A DNA stretch of 64,000 nt from Aureispira sp. CCB-QB1 (GCF_000724545.1 NZ_JHBV01000003.1:62001-126000), one strand, 5' to 3'. Shown: positions 9,501-18,757, counted from the stretch's first letter. Translations and numbers: made by a program. Notes: a model not told the origin generated them from the letters alone.

Positions 9501-12500
9501 CTCTGGGTATAGTACATATGTGGTTGATGCGAAAACAGGCAAACCTGAAAATAATACAAAGGAAGACGAAGCGCAAATAAGAGATCAGTATAAGACCTAT
9601 AAGGGGATGAAAACGGAGGATGGTAAGCTTCAATATGCAGGAGATATGGGGGCAGGAATGCTGTATTTTTTCTTAATTGGATATCAATATCATAATAAAG
9701 ATAAATCGACTCTAAAATATGGTTTGCCAAAAGGAAAGGCAGATGCGGAAAGTTTTAACTTGGGTTATCGTGTGGCTGAAGAGGAATCTAAAGGAGGAAA
9801 AATTGCTGATAGAAGTGGTGAGGCAACGTCTAAAGCTGCTTATCAAGAGGGATATCGTGCCGCTAAGTATCAAGCTAGATACAATGCTTTCAAAAAAGGA
9901 ATGATTCGCTCTATTGCTGGTGAGAAAACGGCTACTGGTGCATCGGGTAATCATAAAAAAGGCAAAGAGGAAACAGCAAAAGGAAATGACAAAGGGGGGG
10001 GACTACTTGAGAGATTAGGTGGCTTCATAAGCAAACTCGGAACCGATCCAACTTTGGAAGAAAGTGTGACAGATGCAAGCCTTACTGGAGGTTTGGCTGA
10101 ATTGGCAGAAAAGGAAAACGTGGATCTAAATAAGGAGAAAGAAGATAAAGAACGGTTTTATTTGCAAGGCAATAATGATGCTACATCGCTTTGGACTAAA
10201 ATTATCTACATGAGGAAAGGAGTGAAGTTAGAAGGTGTTAATATTCCTAAAGAAATAACGTTTAGATATCTTGAAGGCGAGGCTGATTTAGAGGCTGGGG
10301 AGACAGTAACGATAACTGACTCAACTGATTTGGCTGTTATTAATGATTTTTATGGTAAAAAAGATGATTATATTAAAAAAATTGCCAATTATTACATAGA
10401 AGAAAATTATACTAAAGATGTATTCTTGAGTATTTTTTCGCTGGATTTTTCAACTTTAGGAGATGCTCTGCAAGGCTACGATAAATCTAAAGAAAAGGCG
10501 AAAGAGGCTTACATCAAAGGTTATCAAGCAAAAGTTGCATCTATTGAAAGTAATTACAAAGATAAATTCATGCAAGACTGGTTGCAGGATTATGGTTACT
10601 ATATGGGGATCACAGAGATGGCTCCAGAGACAGCAATAGAAGTTCCTAGTGCTCCGTATGCTCAAATGTCTGGTGATGAAATTGATTATGAAAGTTCTTA
10701 TTACAAAACAGGATATTTAGAAGGTATTAAAGTAGGAGTACTGATCAAAAATGGAGTAATACAGCCTTCGGATGCAGACTTGGCAACGGCTAGTGGAGAT
10801 GAATATAAGCAGGGTTTTGATGATGGACAATCTAAAGGAAGGGAACAGGGGGCATTAGATGCTCAAGAGCCCCACAAAGAACCACCTTCAAGAAGAGAAA
10901 TAGTACAGCAATTGGACGATGATTATCGACGAAAAAATAAAGGTAAGCACGATGCTATGAATTACGATTATAAATCGGCTTATGTGAAAGCGTATTTTGA
11001 AGCATATTGGACAAATAGAGATTATGAATATGGCAAGTTGTTAGGTTATGATCGTGGACTTCTAGGAGGGGATGCTATGTTTAATGTGGAGCCAGAAGAT
11101 GGGGTTCGCATCGATGATAAAGATGCCTTTTTTAAAGGGGTAGATGAAGGAAGAAGTGTCGCTATTGCTGGTTTGCCTAAAGAGGCATTGTATGGAGCTA
11201 AAGGGAAATCTGGAGCGACTCCTAAATCGCCACTAGGAGTTATTCAAAAAATTACGGCAAAATATGCTGAACGAAATGCGGCTATTGACGCTGTTCATGA
11301 ATTGAAATTAAGTGAAAAAATAATTCGAAAAATTGTTTACTCTCAAGATCCATTTTATAGCCGTTATAAAAAATTGAATACCATCAAAGCACTTGGTGTT
11401 GGAGAACAAAGTATGGGGTCTTTGGGGGAGTTGCTGGTTTATTATGAAGTAAAAGACTTAACCGTTGTATCTGATTATTTGGACGAAGGTTTTAATAAAT
11501 ATTTGAATTATTCTTTTGCCGATTTGTCTGAAGATGAGCGCGTGTCTTGTTGGCAAAGTTTTGAGTCAAGTTATAAAGAGGCTTATCAAATTGCTCGTGC
11601 TCAGAGTTTGGCAGAGCTAAATGCTGTTGCAATGACGGCCGCTCTGGATAAACGGAAAGAAGTTAGTAGTGGTGGAATGGGGGGTGAAATTGATAATGGT
11701 TTGGGAGAATCAGGAAATAGCATTTTAAATGTACTCAAAGATTTACTCTTTGGAGATTCTCAAGATTTTTATCTGGACGATCTACTATTGTTGGATATGT
11801 TTTTTGCCTTAGAAACAAAAGTGGAAGAGGTGCAGTACCATATAGAAGATGATTTGAGAGAAATTGAAGTCAACCAAATGTTGGCGGAAATGGGAGAAGA
11901 TGAATCTCTAAAAGAGGACTTAAAAAAATTAAAACGACTAGAGAAAGAATTAAAAGAAGGAAACCTTAGCCCTGGTGAATCGCTGTCTAAAGAAATGTCT
12001 ATTAATATTCTAAAAGCAGAAATAGAAAGTAAGCGCGCTAATCAACAGCAAATCTACCATGATTGGCAAGCTGCAGAAGCTGCTGCAAAGGAAAAAATAG
12101 ATAGCATCCGTCTGTTAATGAAAGATAGTTTGGCTTTTGATACACCTTTGGAATCTAACGAAGATATATTGACCTACATCAAAATCAATTTGGAAAGTTC
12201 AGAGGGAAATAGGGAGGATATTTATGAGGATATTGATATCTTTAATGACTTGGTATTGAGTGGTCTATATACCTACAAAGAATCGGATGCTATTGAAGCT
12301 TCAGTACTTGGATCGGGGAATTTTTATTTAGATCATTATGCTGAGAATGTACATATCGAAAATGCAGAAATTTTAATGCAACAAAATGGCTTTGAGATTA
12401 AAGCTAGAGGTTTGTCTTATGTGAAATCTGCTAACGAATTGACTTTTATGAGTGGTTCATTGGTAACGCCAAGTATTGAAGGAGGTGCTCATATGGGGCA

Positions 12501-12603
12501 GCAATATCAATATAATTTTGACGATTTTAGTGTTAATTTAAACGAAGGGGTGAAATCTCAAATGGACGCTCAAAAATATAAATTGCAAGGAGGTCCTCTT
12601 TAG
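6511..12603 (+). CDS. Giant GX3/GY-repeat protein (about 2030 residues), unknown function
   Basis: I do not recognise a family. The ATG at 6511 (MANPNDLTNG) is preferred over a TTG at 6499. There is no signal peptide, membrane segment or T9SS tail. Residues 1-300 are low-complexity, rich in Pro/Thr/Gly/Lys. Residues about 395-1560 carry roughly twenty copies of a motif with glycine every fourth residue, often followed by Tyr/Phe. Examples are IQGYNEGYREG (about 405), YAGYNKGYAQ (583), LMGFNQGYRQG (704), LARGYSSGYS (994), KTGYLEGIKVG (1400) and KQGFDDGQSKGREQG (1435). Copies are separated by 25-100 diverse residues. A charged, probably coiled-coil segment lies near 1790-1890 and a compact, beta-rich-looking end near 1945-2030. 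Only two cysteines were seen. GX3 spacing fits helix packing, as in Yae1-type repeats. A structural, tape-measure-like or cargo role is conceivable, but no injection-system or secretion genes are adjacent. Confidence 0.9.
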   Translation: MANPNDLTNGNNLNKNKEKEGKEFVRMNDHSKPKNINVEAGFKSKHTKPVAINFDGNSKTYAIGEGSLQKKSQYTDWETVKKIESNPKINTSGGLSGTPPTVKNKLNTNTSGGLKSKPVGTTNPQKNTGGGLGVAPSTYVPPTPKGPMPNVTPSPTPKNVAPPTETTEKVAPKQTGTVPSGTTGTPDSQKKEAPKEKKEAPKGIFASDKLKGVLGILAQKDKNENGAVPTGQPDKDGAKQIGQAKNALTKKKKSTTTSSGTTNTTSVGGTSTPKTTEPKKEEKKEERKEDPKAKALAAFDVKETDEEIKEDAEAENIKNEGKNRGLMVGRSLGYGAKLTPAAGGKFSITKFSESDDPAEEETAKNKYDRVNTEIAKNMEEYGTEEKPESGVGTPMKGYYDAYIQGYNEGYREGETLKAEAAAAERTAQMEKEQGSEEYKVGASLGMTCGVLLAKGEKNVDTKFSMTKDGKYHEVIVKTTVAELENAASEKKQTPGGELSGPAYEKAFLLHFNQGYRQAQNQRKQAPKMDENYKATYEQGYQLGVQQANGESGAPDLLKLEKTFEGKDERELKGADMQRYRGFYAGYNKGYAQVQEGKKNKAKAEREAKYKKPNFVAGYSTGNLKGFLSAMIESSGIDLLTALNDPDQMEAAGVPKYFPIPDELRESIKATLIFGEVADKENESNPTKALLGKPLFKEGLLMGFNQGYRQGQNSRVAFKRDKHKMHPDYQRSILVLMPSDESTYAGPTETGNVAKGFTMGQLLANAEFEKNELLTKNSRSKEEEKRLTDLTKAIDALNGVVGAESSYYKLGVDEYFNWWTKELIKKAQTKKQEEGYAGAENSPKRKGFNWGLKVGAKVIEGKEKLKELNRKGRDIKSRSAQLNAAIKASEKEAKVTSKNQGGEDYFVGYRNGYNHAFRVAKEGKKSDKGNLDTDDLFENASGKGSYLVKEIYDKVITKVNLGGNLTESALRKGVESAHSKFKGKTQEAFEDGLARGYSSGYSTYVVDAKTGKPENNTKEDEAQIRDQYKTYKGMKTEDGKLQYAGDMGAGMLYFFLIGYQYHNKDKSTLKYGLPKGKADAESFNLGYRVAEEESKGGKIADRSGEATSKAAYQEGYRAAKYQARYNAFKKGMIRSIAGEKTATGASGNHKKGKEETAKGNDKGGGLLERLGGFISKLGTDPTLEESVTDASLTGGLAELAEKENVDLNKEKEDKERFYLQGNNDATSLWTKIIYMRKGVKLEGVNIPKEITFRYLEGEADLEAGETVTITDSTDLAVINDFYGKKDDYIKKIANYYIEENYTKDVFLSIFSLDFSTLGDALQGYDKSKEKAKEAYIKGYQAKVASIESNYKDKFMQDWLQDYGYYMGITEMAPETAIEVPSAPYAQMSGDEIDYESSYYKTGYLEGIKVGVLIKNGVIQPSDADLATASGDEYKQGFDDGQSKGREQGALDAQEPHKEPPSRREIVQQLDDDYRRKNKGKHDAMNYDYKSAYVKAYFEAYWTNRDYEYGKLLGYDRGLLGGDAMFNVEPEDGVRIDDKDAFFKGVDEGRSVAIAGLPKEALYGAKGKSGATPKSPLGVIQKITAKYAERNAAIDAVHELKLSEKIIRKIVYSQDPFYSRYKKLNTIKALGVGEQSMGSLGELLVYYEVKDLTVVSDYLDEGFNKYLNYSFADLSEDERVSCWQSFESSYKEAYQIARAQSLAELNAVAMTAALDKRKEVSSGGMGGEIDNGLGESGNSILNVLKDLLFGDSQDFYLDDLLLLDMFFALETKVEEVQYHIEDDLREIEVNQMLAEMGEDESLKEDLKKLKRLEKELKEGNLSPGESLSKEMSINILKAEIESKRANQQQIYHDWQAAEAAAKEKIDSIRLLMKDSLAFDTPLESNEDILTYIKINLESSEGNREDIYEDIDIFNDLVLSGLYTYKESDAIEASVLGSGNFYLDHYAENVHIENAEILMQQNGFEIKARGLSYVKSANELTFMSGSLVTPSIEGGAHMGQQYQYNFDDFSVNLNEGVKSQMDAQKYKLQGGPL

Positions 12604-12612
12604 AAAAAAACT

Positions 12613-13734
12613 CTAAAGGATTAGTTCGATCAACTGCTTAATTTCTTCTAGTGAATTATGACAATGAAGACAAATTCGAATGCGTTCTTTTCCCATAGGA
12701 ACGGTTGGTGTGCGAATAGGGCGCACGTCATACCCCGCATTTTGTAGGGACAATGCAAGTCGAGAAACGGCTTCATTTCCAGGGACAATAAGGCATTGAA
12801 TAGGACTAGTACTTTGTATGTAAGTATATTTGTTCTGTTTGAGAATGAGTTTTCGGAAATAAGCAATACGTTCGTTTAATTGCTGAATAGAATGCTTGCC
12901 TTCTTGTTCCAAGAATTGATAGGCTACTAAAGTACTTTGTACAGTATGAGGACTCAAGGCGGTTGTGTATATTAAAGGGCGAGCATAATTAATTAAATAC
13001 TCTTTAAGTAGTTGGGAACCAACAATAGCAGCGCCATGTGTACCAATGGCTTTGCCAAATGTATGTACCCTAGCAAAGACAAATTGTTCGATACCCAATT
13101 CGACACAAAGCCCAGCTCCATGACTGCCATAAATTCCTGTGCTGTGTGCTTCATCAACAATTAAATTGGCATCATATTTCTGGCAAAGTTCCTGAATTTG
13201 CACTAGAGGAGCAGCATCTCCATCCATAGAGTAGATGGATTCAACGAGGACAAAAATATTCTTTCCAAGGTGTTTGCTAAGCAAATGCTCTAGTTCACTT
13301 AAATCGTTGTGTGCAAAACTTAGGGGTGTTGCAGGACTTAATCGTATCCCATCGTGAATACTTGCGTGGATGAGTTCATCGTACAAAATAACATCCGATC
13401 GTCTTGGGATGGTGCTAATAAGTCCTAGGTTAGCATTGTACCCTGAATTAAAGACCAAAGCAGACTCAGCGCGATGAAAAATTGCCAATTGGTTTTCTAA
13501 TCTTTCTAACAAATCATAATGCCCGGATAATAGCCTAGATCCTGTGGCGCCTGATAATTGGTTTTTGTACTGTTTTTTGGTTTCTATTTGTAGTTCTTCG
13601 GATCGAGCTAGGCTTAAATAATCGTTAGAACAAAAATCAATTAAGTGGGATTGACTGCGAACCACTCTAAAAGCATTTTGGGCTTTTCGGCGGTTTAGCA
13701 AAGCTAACATTCTTTTCTCTAATAGTTTATTCAT
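12613..13734 (-). CDS. bioF: 8-amino-7-oxononanoate synthase (KAPA synthase)
   Basis: A PLP-dependent alpha-oxoamine synthase of 373 residues, normal for the family. It joins pimeloyl-ACP (or -CoA) and L-alanine to make KAPA, the first ring-precursor step of biotin synthesis in the cytoplasm. Visible signatures include DFCSNDYLSLA, GATGSRLLSGH, LVFNSGYNANLG, VDEAHSTGIYG with the PLP-pairing Asp, and the Schiff-base Lys in TFGKAIGTHG at about residue 228. A related enzyme, glycine C-acetyltransferase, shares the fold, but the short length and the presence of bioA in this window favour BioF. It converges on the giant repeat gene, only 9 bp separating the two stops. Confidence 0.9.
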   Translation of the reverse strand: MNKLLEKRMLALLNRRKAQNAFRVVRSQSHLIDFCSNDYLSLARSEELQIETKKQYKNQLSGATGSRLLSGHYDLLERLENQLAIFHRAESALVFNSGYNANLGLISTIPRRSDVILYDELIHASIHDGIRLSPATPLSFAHNDLSELEHLLSKHLGKNIFVLVESIYSMDGDAAPLVQIQELCQKYDANLIVDEAHSTGIYGSHGAGLCVELGIEQFVFARVHTFGKAIGTHGAAIVGSQLLKEYLINYARPLIYTTALSPHTVQSTLVAYQFLEQEGKHSIQQLNERIAYFRKLILKQNKYTYIQSTSPIQCLIVPGNEAVSRLALSLQNAGYDVRPIRTPTVPMGKERIRICLHCHNSLEEIKQLIELIL

Positions 13735-13830
13735 CTGGCTAATGTGTTCTAAGCGAATTATTTACAATTGATAATCTTAAAAATAGTTGCATATCCTCTA
13801 TTCTAAATCGTTAGAAACTAAGATTTATAG

Positions 13831-13838
13831 TATATTTG
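13831..13838 (+). promoter_or_regulatory. Predicted Bacteroidota -7 element for the Nudix-folK-dNK operon
   Basis: TATATTTG matches the Bacteroidota sigma-ABfr -7 consensus TAnnTTTG and lies about 75 bp before the ATG at 13915. The -33 region (around 13807-13812) is only a weak match, so this is a prediction from consensus. Confidence 0.4.
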
Positions 13839-13842
13839 CTAG

Positions 13843-14535
<693 letters not shown>

Positions 14536-15027
14536 ATGAACACAGTATATTTATCCATAGGAACCAATATGGGAAATCGAGCGGCAAACCTAGAATTAGT
14601 ACACAGTCTGATTAGTCGCAATATTGGAATTGTTGCCAAAGAATCCAATATCTATGAAACAGAACCTTGGGGCGTTGAAGGACAAGAAAATTATTATAAC
14701 CAAGTACTTTGTGTGAAAACAGCATTAGAACCAGCTATATTGTTGCACAAGTGCCAAGTTATTGAGCAAAAAATGGGGCGCTCCCGCATTGTAAAATGGG
14801 AGCCAAGGGTAATGGATATTGATATCCTATTCTTTAATGATTTAGTAGTTAAAGAAGAGGGGCTAGAAATTCCACATCCATTGTTGCAAGAGCGTAATTT
14901 TGTTCTGAAACCTTTGGCGGAGTTGACAACAGATTGGGTACATCCAATTTTAAATAAAAATGTTCAAGAGCTATTAGAAGCATGCACAGATAAAGCATCT
15001 GTTGTATTGTTAGAACTTGCAGATTAA
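14536..15027 (+). CDS. folK: 2-amino-4-hydroxy-6-hydroxymethyldihydropteridine diphosphokinase (HPPK)
   Basis: A 163-residue cytoplasmic enzyme that transfers pyrophosphate from ATP to 6-hydroxymethyl-7,8-dihydropterin, the step before dihydropteroate synthase in folate synthesis. Clear HPPK signatures are SIGTNMGNRAANL at the N-terminus, ESNIYETEPWG near 35-45, and the ATP/metal-binding block WEPRVMDIDILFF near 95-107 (family consensus RWGPRTLDLDILL). HPLLQERNFVLKPLAEL follows. Size is typical. The ATG follows the Nudix stop with no gap, and the kinase gene starts 5 bp after the folK stop. folK next to a deoxynucleoside kinase is a common arrangement in Bacteroidota. Confidence 0.94.
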   Translation: MNTVYLSIGTNMGNRAANLELVHSLISRNIGIVAKESNIYETEPWGVEGQENYYNQVLCVKTALEPAILLHKCQVIEQKMGRSRIVKWEPRVMDIDILFFNDLVVKEEGLEIPHPLLQERNFVLKPLAELTTDWVHPILNKNVQELLEACTDKASVVLLELAD

Positions 15028-15032
15028 TTATT

Positions 15033-15698
15033 ATGACAAAGAGTACTCTAAAAGTGAGGAATGGAAATTATATTGTTGTCGAAGGAAATATTGGAGCGGG
15101 TAAAACGTCTTTGAGTAAATTACTGTCAGAAGATTTGAACGCCCGTCTTATTTTAGAAGAGTTTTCAGATAATCCTTTTTTGCCACTTTTTTACAAGAAT
15201 CCTGATCGTTATGCATTTCCTGTGGAGTTGTTTTTTATGACCGAACGACACAAGCAATTACAAGATTTGTTAATGAAAGGTAATTTGTTTCAAGAGTATG
15301 TCGTTTCAGATTATATCTTTTCCAAGACTCTGTTGTTTGCAGGCCAAAACTTAGTCAACGAAGAATTGCGCCTATTTCAGCGGTTGTTCCATACACTTAA
15401 TGCCTCTTTTCCAAAACCGCACTTATTGGTTTATTTGCACCGTTCTGTGGATGACCTGTTAGCAAATATTTCTAAAAGAGGAAGAGCATACGAGCAGGAC
15501 ATTAGTGCCAACTATTTACTAAAAATTCAGCAAGCTTATTTTGATTTCTTTAGACTGGTAGAGCATGATTTGTCCATTTTGATAATGGATGTAGAGGGCT
15601 TAGATTTTATTAATAATGTCTCGCACTATCAAATTGTTGTGGATCAGTTAGAGAAAGAGTACCCCAAAGGATTGCATCACTGGAGTTATCAACAATAA
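15033..15698 (+). CDS. Deoxynucleoside kinase
   Basis: A 221-residue kinase of the dCK/dGK family, which phosphorylates salvaged deoxynucleosides (deoxyadenosine or deoxyguanosine in most bacteria) using ATP. The P-loop GNIGAGKTS is at residues 18-26. The family's EEF segment, used to bind the deoxyribose, is in ILEEFSDNPF near 41-50. The lid/LID-like Arg segment is SKRGRAYEQDI near 147-157, matching the conserved RGR.YE of the family. Substrate preference cannot be settled from sequence. It is the third gene of the Nudix-folK-dNK group and is followed by a very strong terminator. Confidence 0.92.
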   Translation: MTKSTLKVRNGNYIVVEGNIGAGKTSLSKLLSEDLNARLILEEFSDNPFLPLFYKNPDRYAFPVELFFMTERHKQLQDLLMKGNLFQEYVVSDYIFSKTLLFAGQNLVNEELRLFQRLFHTLNASFPKPHLLVYLHRSVDDLLANISKRGRAYEQDISANYLLKIQQAYFDFFRLVEHDLSILIMDVEGLDFINNVSHYQIVVDQLEKEYPKGLHHWSYQQ

Positions 15699-15718
15699 AA
15701 CGCTATTGTTATAGGAAG

Positions 15719-15770
15719 TTTATCAAAAATGAGGTTTGATGCCAATGCATCAAACCTCATTTTTGATAAA
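15719..15770. terminator. Strong terminator with a perfect 24-bp stem
   Basis: Bases 15719-15742 are the exact reverse complement of 15747-15770, with only a CAAT loop between them. The stem core is GAGGTTTGATGC/GCATCAAACCTC, closed by A/T-rich sides that supply the U-tract. It ends the Nudix-folK-dNK operon and separates it from the adenosyltransferase gene. Confidence 0.85.
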
Positions 15771-15817
15771 AACAGTACGCATTCTACAAAGCAAGTTTAG
15801 AATATTTGTGATAATCC

Positions 15818-15849
15818 TGTTTATAAATTGCACATTGTTTGTACTTTTG
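15818..15849 (+). promoter_or_regulatory. Predicted Bacteroidota promoter for the adenosyltransferase gene
   Basis: TGTTT (15818-15822) is followed after 19 bp by TACTTTTG (15842-15849), fitting the Bacteroidota -33 TTTG / -7 TAnnTTTG pattern and its usual spacing. It lies downstream of the operon terminator and about 50 bp before the ATG at 15900. Confidence 0.55.
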
Positions 15850-15899
15850 TGTAACAGAAACAATTAGAAGCCAATTAATAAATTTAATGACAAAAGACA

Positions 15900-16454
15900 A
15901 TGGCATTTAAAGTATATACAAAAACAGGTGACAAAGGATCTACAGCTCTTTTTGGAGGAGCAAGAGTGCCCAAAAATCATATTCGAATCGAATCGTATGG
16001 AACAGTAGATGAATTAAATTCTTATATAGGGCTGATTCGAGACTACTTAGAAGATAAAGCATTGAGAGATGTACTAAAAGAGGTACAAGATCGTTTATTT
16101 ACTTTAGGAGCTATTTTGGCAACAGATCCATCTAAAAACAATTTAAAAACACCTGATTTGCACGACTCAGATGTGACTTATCTAGAATCAGAGATTGATA
16201 GAATGCAAGAAACGCTGCCAACACTCAAATATTTCGTTTTACCAGGAGGACATCCAACAGTATCTTTTTGCCATGTTGCTCGATGTGTTTGTAGGAGAGC
16301 AGAACGCATGACTGTTGCATTGAATGAGAATGAACCCATTTTGCCTGTTGTCATGCAGTATTTAAATCGACTATCTGATTATTTATTTGTCTTAGGTCGT
16401 TATGTAGGAGCTTTGTTAAATGCCGAAGAAGTTTGTTGGATACCTCGGAAATAA
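15900..16454 (+). CDS. Cob(I)alamin adenosyltransferase, PduO type
   Basis: A 184-residue enzyme that transfers the adenosyl group of ATP to reduced cobalamin to form coenzyme B12. The PduO family N-terminus is clear: VYTKTGDKGSTALFGG, with ATP-binding residues, followed by KNHIRIESYGTVDELNSYIG. The C-terminal half has LPGGHPTVSFCHVARCVCRRAER and YLNRLSDYLFVLGR, also diagnostic. The protein would serve any B12-dependent enzyme; no other cobalamin gene is in the window, and no cobalamin riboswitch was seen upstream. It appears to have its own promoter (15818-15849). Confidence 0.93.
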   Translation: MAFKVYTKTGDKGSTALFGGARVPKNHIRIESYGTVDELNSYIGLIRDYLEDKALRDVLKEVQDRLFTLGAILATDPSKNNLKTPDLHDSDVTYLESEIDRMQETLPTLKYFVLPGGHPTVSFCHVARCVCRRAERMTVALNENEPILPVVMQYLNRLSDYLFVLGRYVGALLNAEEVCWIPRK

Positions 16455-16747
16455 AGAAAAAGGTAGTCAAGACTTTCTTTTTAGGAAAAAACAAACCTTA
16501 ACAAAACATTAAGCCAGAATGGATTAAAAATTGTTATTAAGGAAAGTGCAGTTTTGCTTTGTACAATAGTTTTTATTCAACTCAATAGGTTTTTGTATAG
16601 GTCATTGAATGTTGAACTTGCTCAAAATACTATTAAGTCAATCAAGGTTTTGAGTTGAGAATAGAATTGCAGCTATGGTGCTGATTTAATTGCTCTTAAC
16701 AACATTACAAAACAGATCGATACTCAACAACTCACGATTATATACTT

Positions 16748-18688
16748 ATGAAGAAAGTATTCATTGTTACAATTACTTGTATTCTTTTTTGTGCTCAGAT
16801 TGATGCACAACCTGGAGACACACCTACCAAGACCAAAAATGTAAAAGAGCTTATTCAAGATGCGGAATTACTTATTAATAGACAGCAATTTGAACCAGCA
16901 AAGGTAGCATTGGAATCGGCAATTAAGCAAAAGAAAAATTTTGTTATTGCTTATCGTTTATTAGGTATAGTTAATACCAAATTAAGAAACTACGACGAAT
17001 CTATTCTTGCTTATGAAAAGTTGTTTGAGTTGTCCCCAACGCTATCCAAAGCAGCTTATTTTGAATGTGCGCAGGCGTATATGAAACGTTACAAGTATGA
17101 CAGAGCATTGGCATTGTTTAATTTGTATAAAAATGCTGCTTCTGCGGATTATAAAGCCGATGAGCAAACGGTACAAATTGCTTATGATATGATTTTGGAG
17201 AGAGAAATTAGGAGTTGTCTTTATGCTAGAGAAATTGATGTAAGTGGGATGAAAGAAGAATCAATTAATCTCGGAGGAAATATTAACTCTGCTGCGGATG
17301 AATACTTGCCTACTCTTACAGGGGATGGTCGTTGGTTAATTTTTACTTCTAATAGAGGGGGCGAAAATATTTTAATGAGTAAGCCTGCTGCGAATGGTAA
17401 TTGGTCGCAAGCTAGATCTATATCAAAAGCAATCAATACTCCTAGAAATGAAGGAATGGCTAAATTGACGGTTTGTGGTCGAGTGATTTATTTTTCTGCT
17501 TGTGGTTGGGAAAATGTGGAAGGCGGTTGCGACATATTTGAAGCAGATTTTGATACTCAAAACGACTTTGCAGTTGTAGATGAAGTGCGCCCATCTCAAG
17601 GACTAAACAGCAAGCAATGGGATTCACAACCCGCTATTAGCTGTGATGGAAAAACCATGTATTTTGCATCCAATAGAAAGGGAGGAAAAGGGGGAACAGA
17701 TTTGTGGATGAGTAAGTTAGCAGAGGATGGTCTCTGGGATCCTCCAGTTAATATGGAAGCAATTAATACTGATGGCGATGAGGAAGCGCCTTATATTGCT
17801 CCTGATGGGGTCACCTTGTATTTTTCTTCTGATGGTCATCCTGGTTTTGGGGAAGCAGACATTTTTAGAACGGTTCAACAAGAAAATGGAACATGGACCC
17901 AACCTGTAAATTTGGGACACGCTGTTAATACGCCATTTAGAGAGGCAGGAATTGTCATTAGTCCTGATGGTACGACTGCTTATTATGCTTCCGCAAAAGA
18001 AGGCGGACAAGGTGGGTTGGATATTTACACCATTGCAATGCACCCCGAAATCGCTCCAGAAAAAGCGAATGTCATGGTTGATGCTTATGTTTATGATGCG
18101 GCTACCAAAGAGCCTGTAGAGAATGTCAAGGTTAAGATAGGTAAATCTGGAACGCCAAAACAAGAATTTAAAACGGATGAGCATGGTCGCTTTTTTGTTT
18201 GTTTACCCGATAAAAATTCCTATTCTTATATTTTAATGAAACCAGATTATCAAACTTTTGTGGGCGCGGAATATTTTAGAAGAAACAAAGATGAGCCTAC
18301 TAAAAAGATAGAAGTGTTCTTAATTCCAAGCACGACCAAGACAGAAGCAAAAATACCTCCCAAACGAAAGGTGCGTAAAAATCTTTCCGTTTACTTTGAT
18401 TCTGGAAAGTATAATATTACAGAAATTCAAAAAGAACAATTGGAACGGATGGTGAACCAATTTGAAGATAAAACAACCATAAAGCTAAAAGTAACTGGTT
18501 TTGCTGATGATGTTGGAAACCAAGATTTTAATCTTGCTCTATCCATAGAGCGAGCTAAAATGGTCTCTGACTATTTAATTAGTTTGGGCTTGGATACCTC
18601 GCAAGTTAAATATGAAGGAGGAGGCGTTGTTCAAGGCGATATTGCAAAGCATCAGAAACGTAGAGTAGAGATTATTATTTCTAATTAA
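16748..18688 (+). CDS. PorE-like envelope protein: TPR, WD40-like propeller, CRD and OmpA C-domain
   Basis: A 646-residue secreted protein with signal peptide MKKVFIVTITCILFCAQIDAQ. Domains in order are TPR repeats (about 30-145), PD40/WD40-like beta-propeller blades (about 170-430, with repeated LTGDGRWLIFTSNRGG- and DGKTMYFASNRKGGKGGTD-type motifs), a carboxypeptidase-regulatory/CNA-B-like domain (about 440-525, VDAYVYDAATKEPVENVKV) and an OmpA-like peptidoglycan-binding domain (about 535-646). The last contains LSVYFDSGKYNITEIQ and the family motif LSIERAKMVSDYLISLG. The order matches PorE, a periplasmic T9SS component that anchors the apparatus to peptidoglycan. Bacteroidota carry several paralogues of this architecture, so a T9SS role is likely but not proven. 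Confidence 0.85.
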   Translation: MKKVFIVTITCILFCAQIDAQPGDTPTKTKNVKELIQDAELLINRQQFEPAKVALESAIKQKKNFVIAYRLLGIVNTKLRNYDESILAYEKLFELSPTLSKAAYFECAQAYMKRYKYDRALALFNLYKNAASADYKADEQTVQIAYDMILEREIRSCLYAREIDVSGMKEESINLGGNINSAADEYLPTLTGDGRWLIFTSNRGGENILMSKPAANGNWSQARSISKAINTPRNEGMAKLTVCGRVIYFSACGWENVEGGCDIFEADFDTQNDFAVVDEVRPSQGLNSKQWDSQPAISCDGKTMYFASNRKGGKGGTDLWMSKLAEDGLWDPPVNMEAINTDGDEEAPYIAPDGVTLYFSSDGHPGFGEADIFRTVQQENGTWTQPVNLGHAVNTPFREAGIVISPDGTTAYYASAKEGGQGGLDIYTIAMHPEIAPEKANVMVDAYVYDAATKEPVENVKVKIGKSGTPKQEFKTDEHGRFFVCLPDKNSYSYILMKPDYQTFVGAEYFRRNKDEPTKKIEVFLIPSTTKTEAKIPPKRKVRKNLSVYFDSGKYNITEIQKEQLERMVNQFEDKTTIKLKVTGFADDVGNQDFNLALSIERAKMVSDYLISLGLDTSQVKYEGGGVVQGDIAKHQKRRVEIIISN

Positions 18689-18757
18689 AAAATAGTTATG
18701 ATAAGTCTTTCATATTTTGAAAAGTGATTTAAAAGAAGTATCTTTATTGGAGTTTTG

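Noticed and set aside
6511-12603. Reading the giant protein as a DUF4157 or injection-system cargo protein
   Set aside because: No HExxH-type DUF4157 motif is present and no contractile-injection genes are in the window, so the label is not supported.
16560-16680. CTCAAAA/TTTTGAG hairpin before the PorE-like gene
   Set aside because: A 7-bp stem with a 20-nt AT-rich loop is expected by chance in sequence of this composition.
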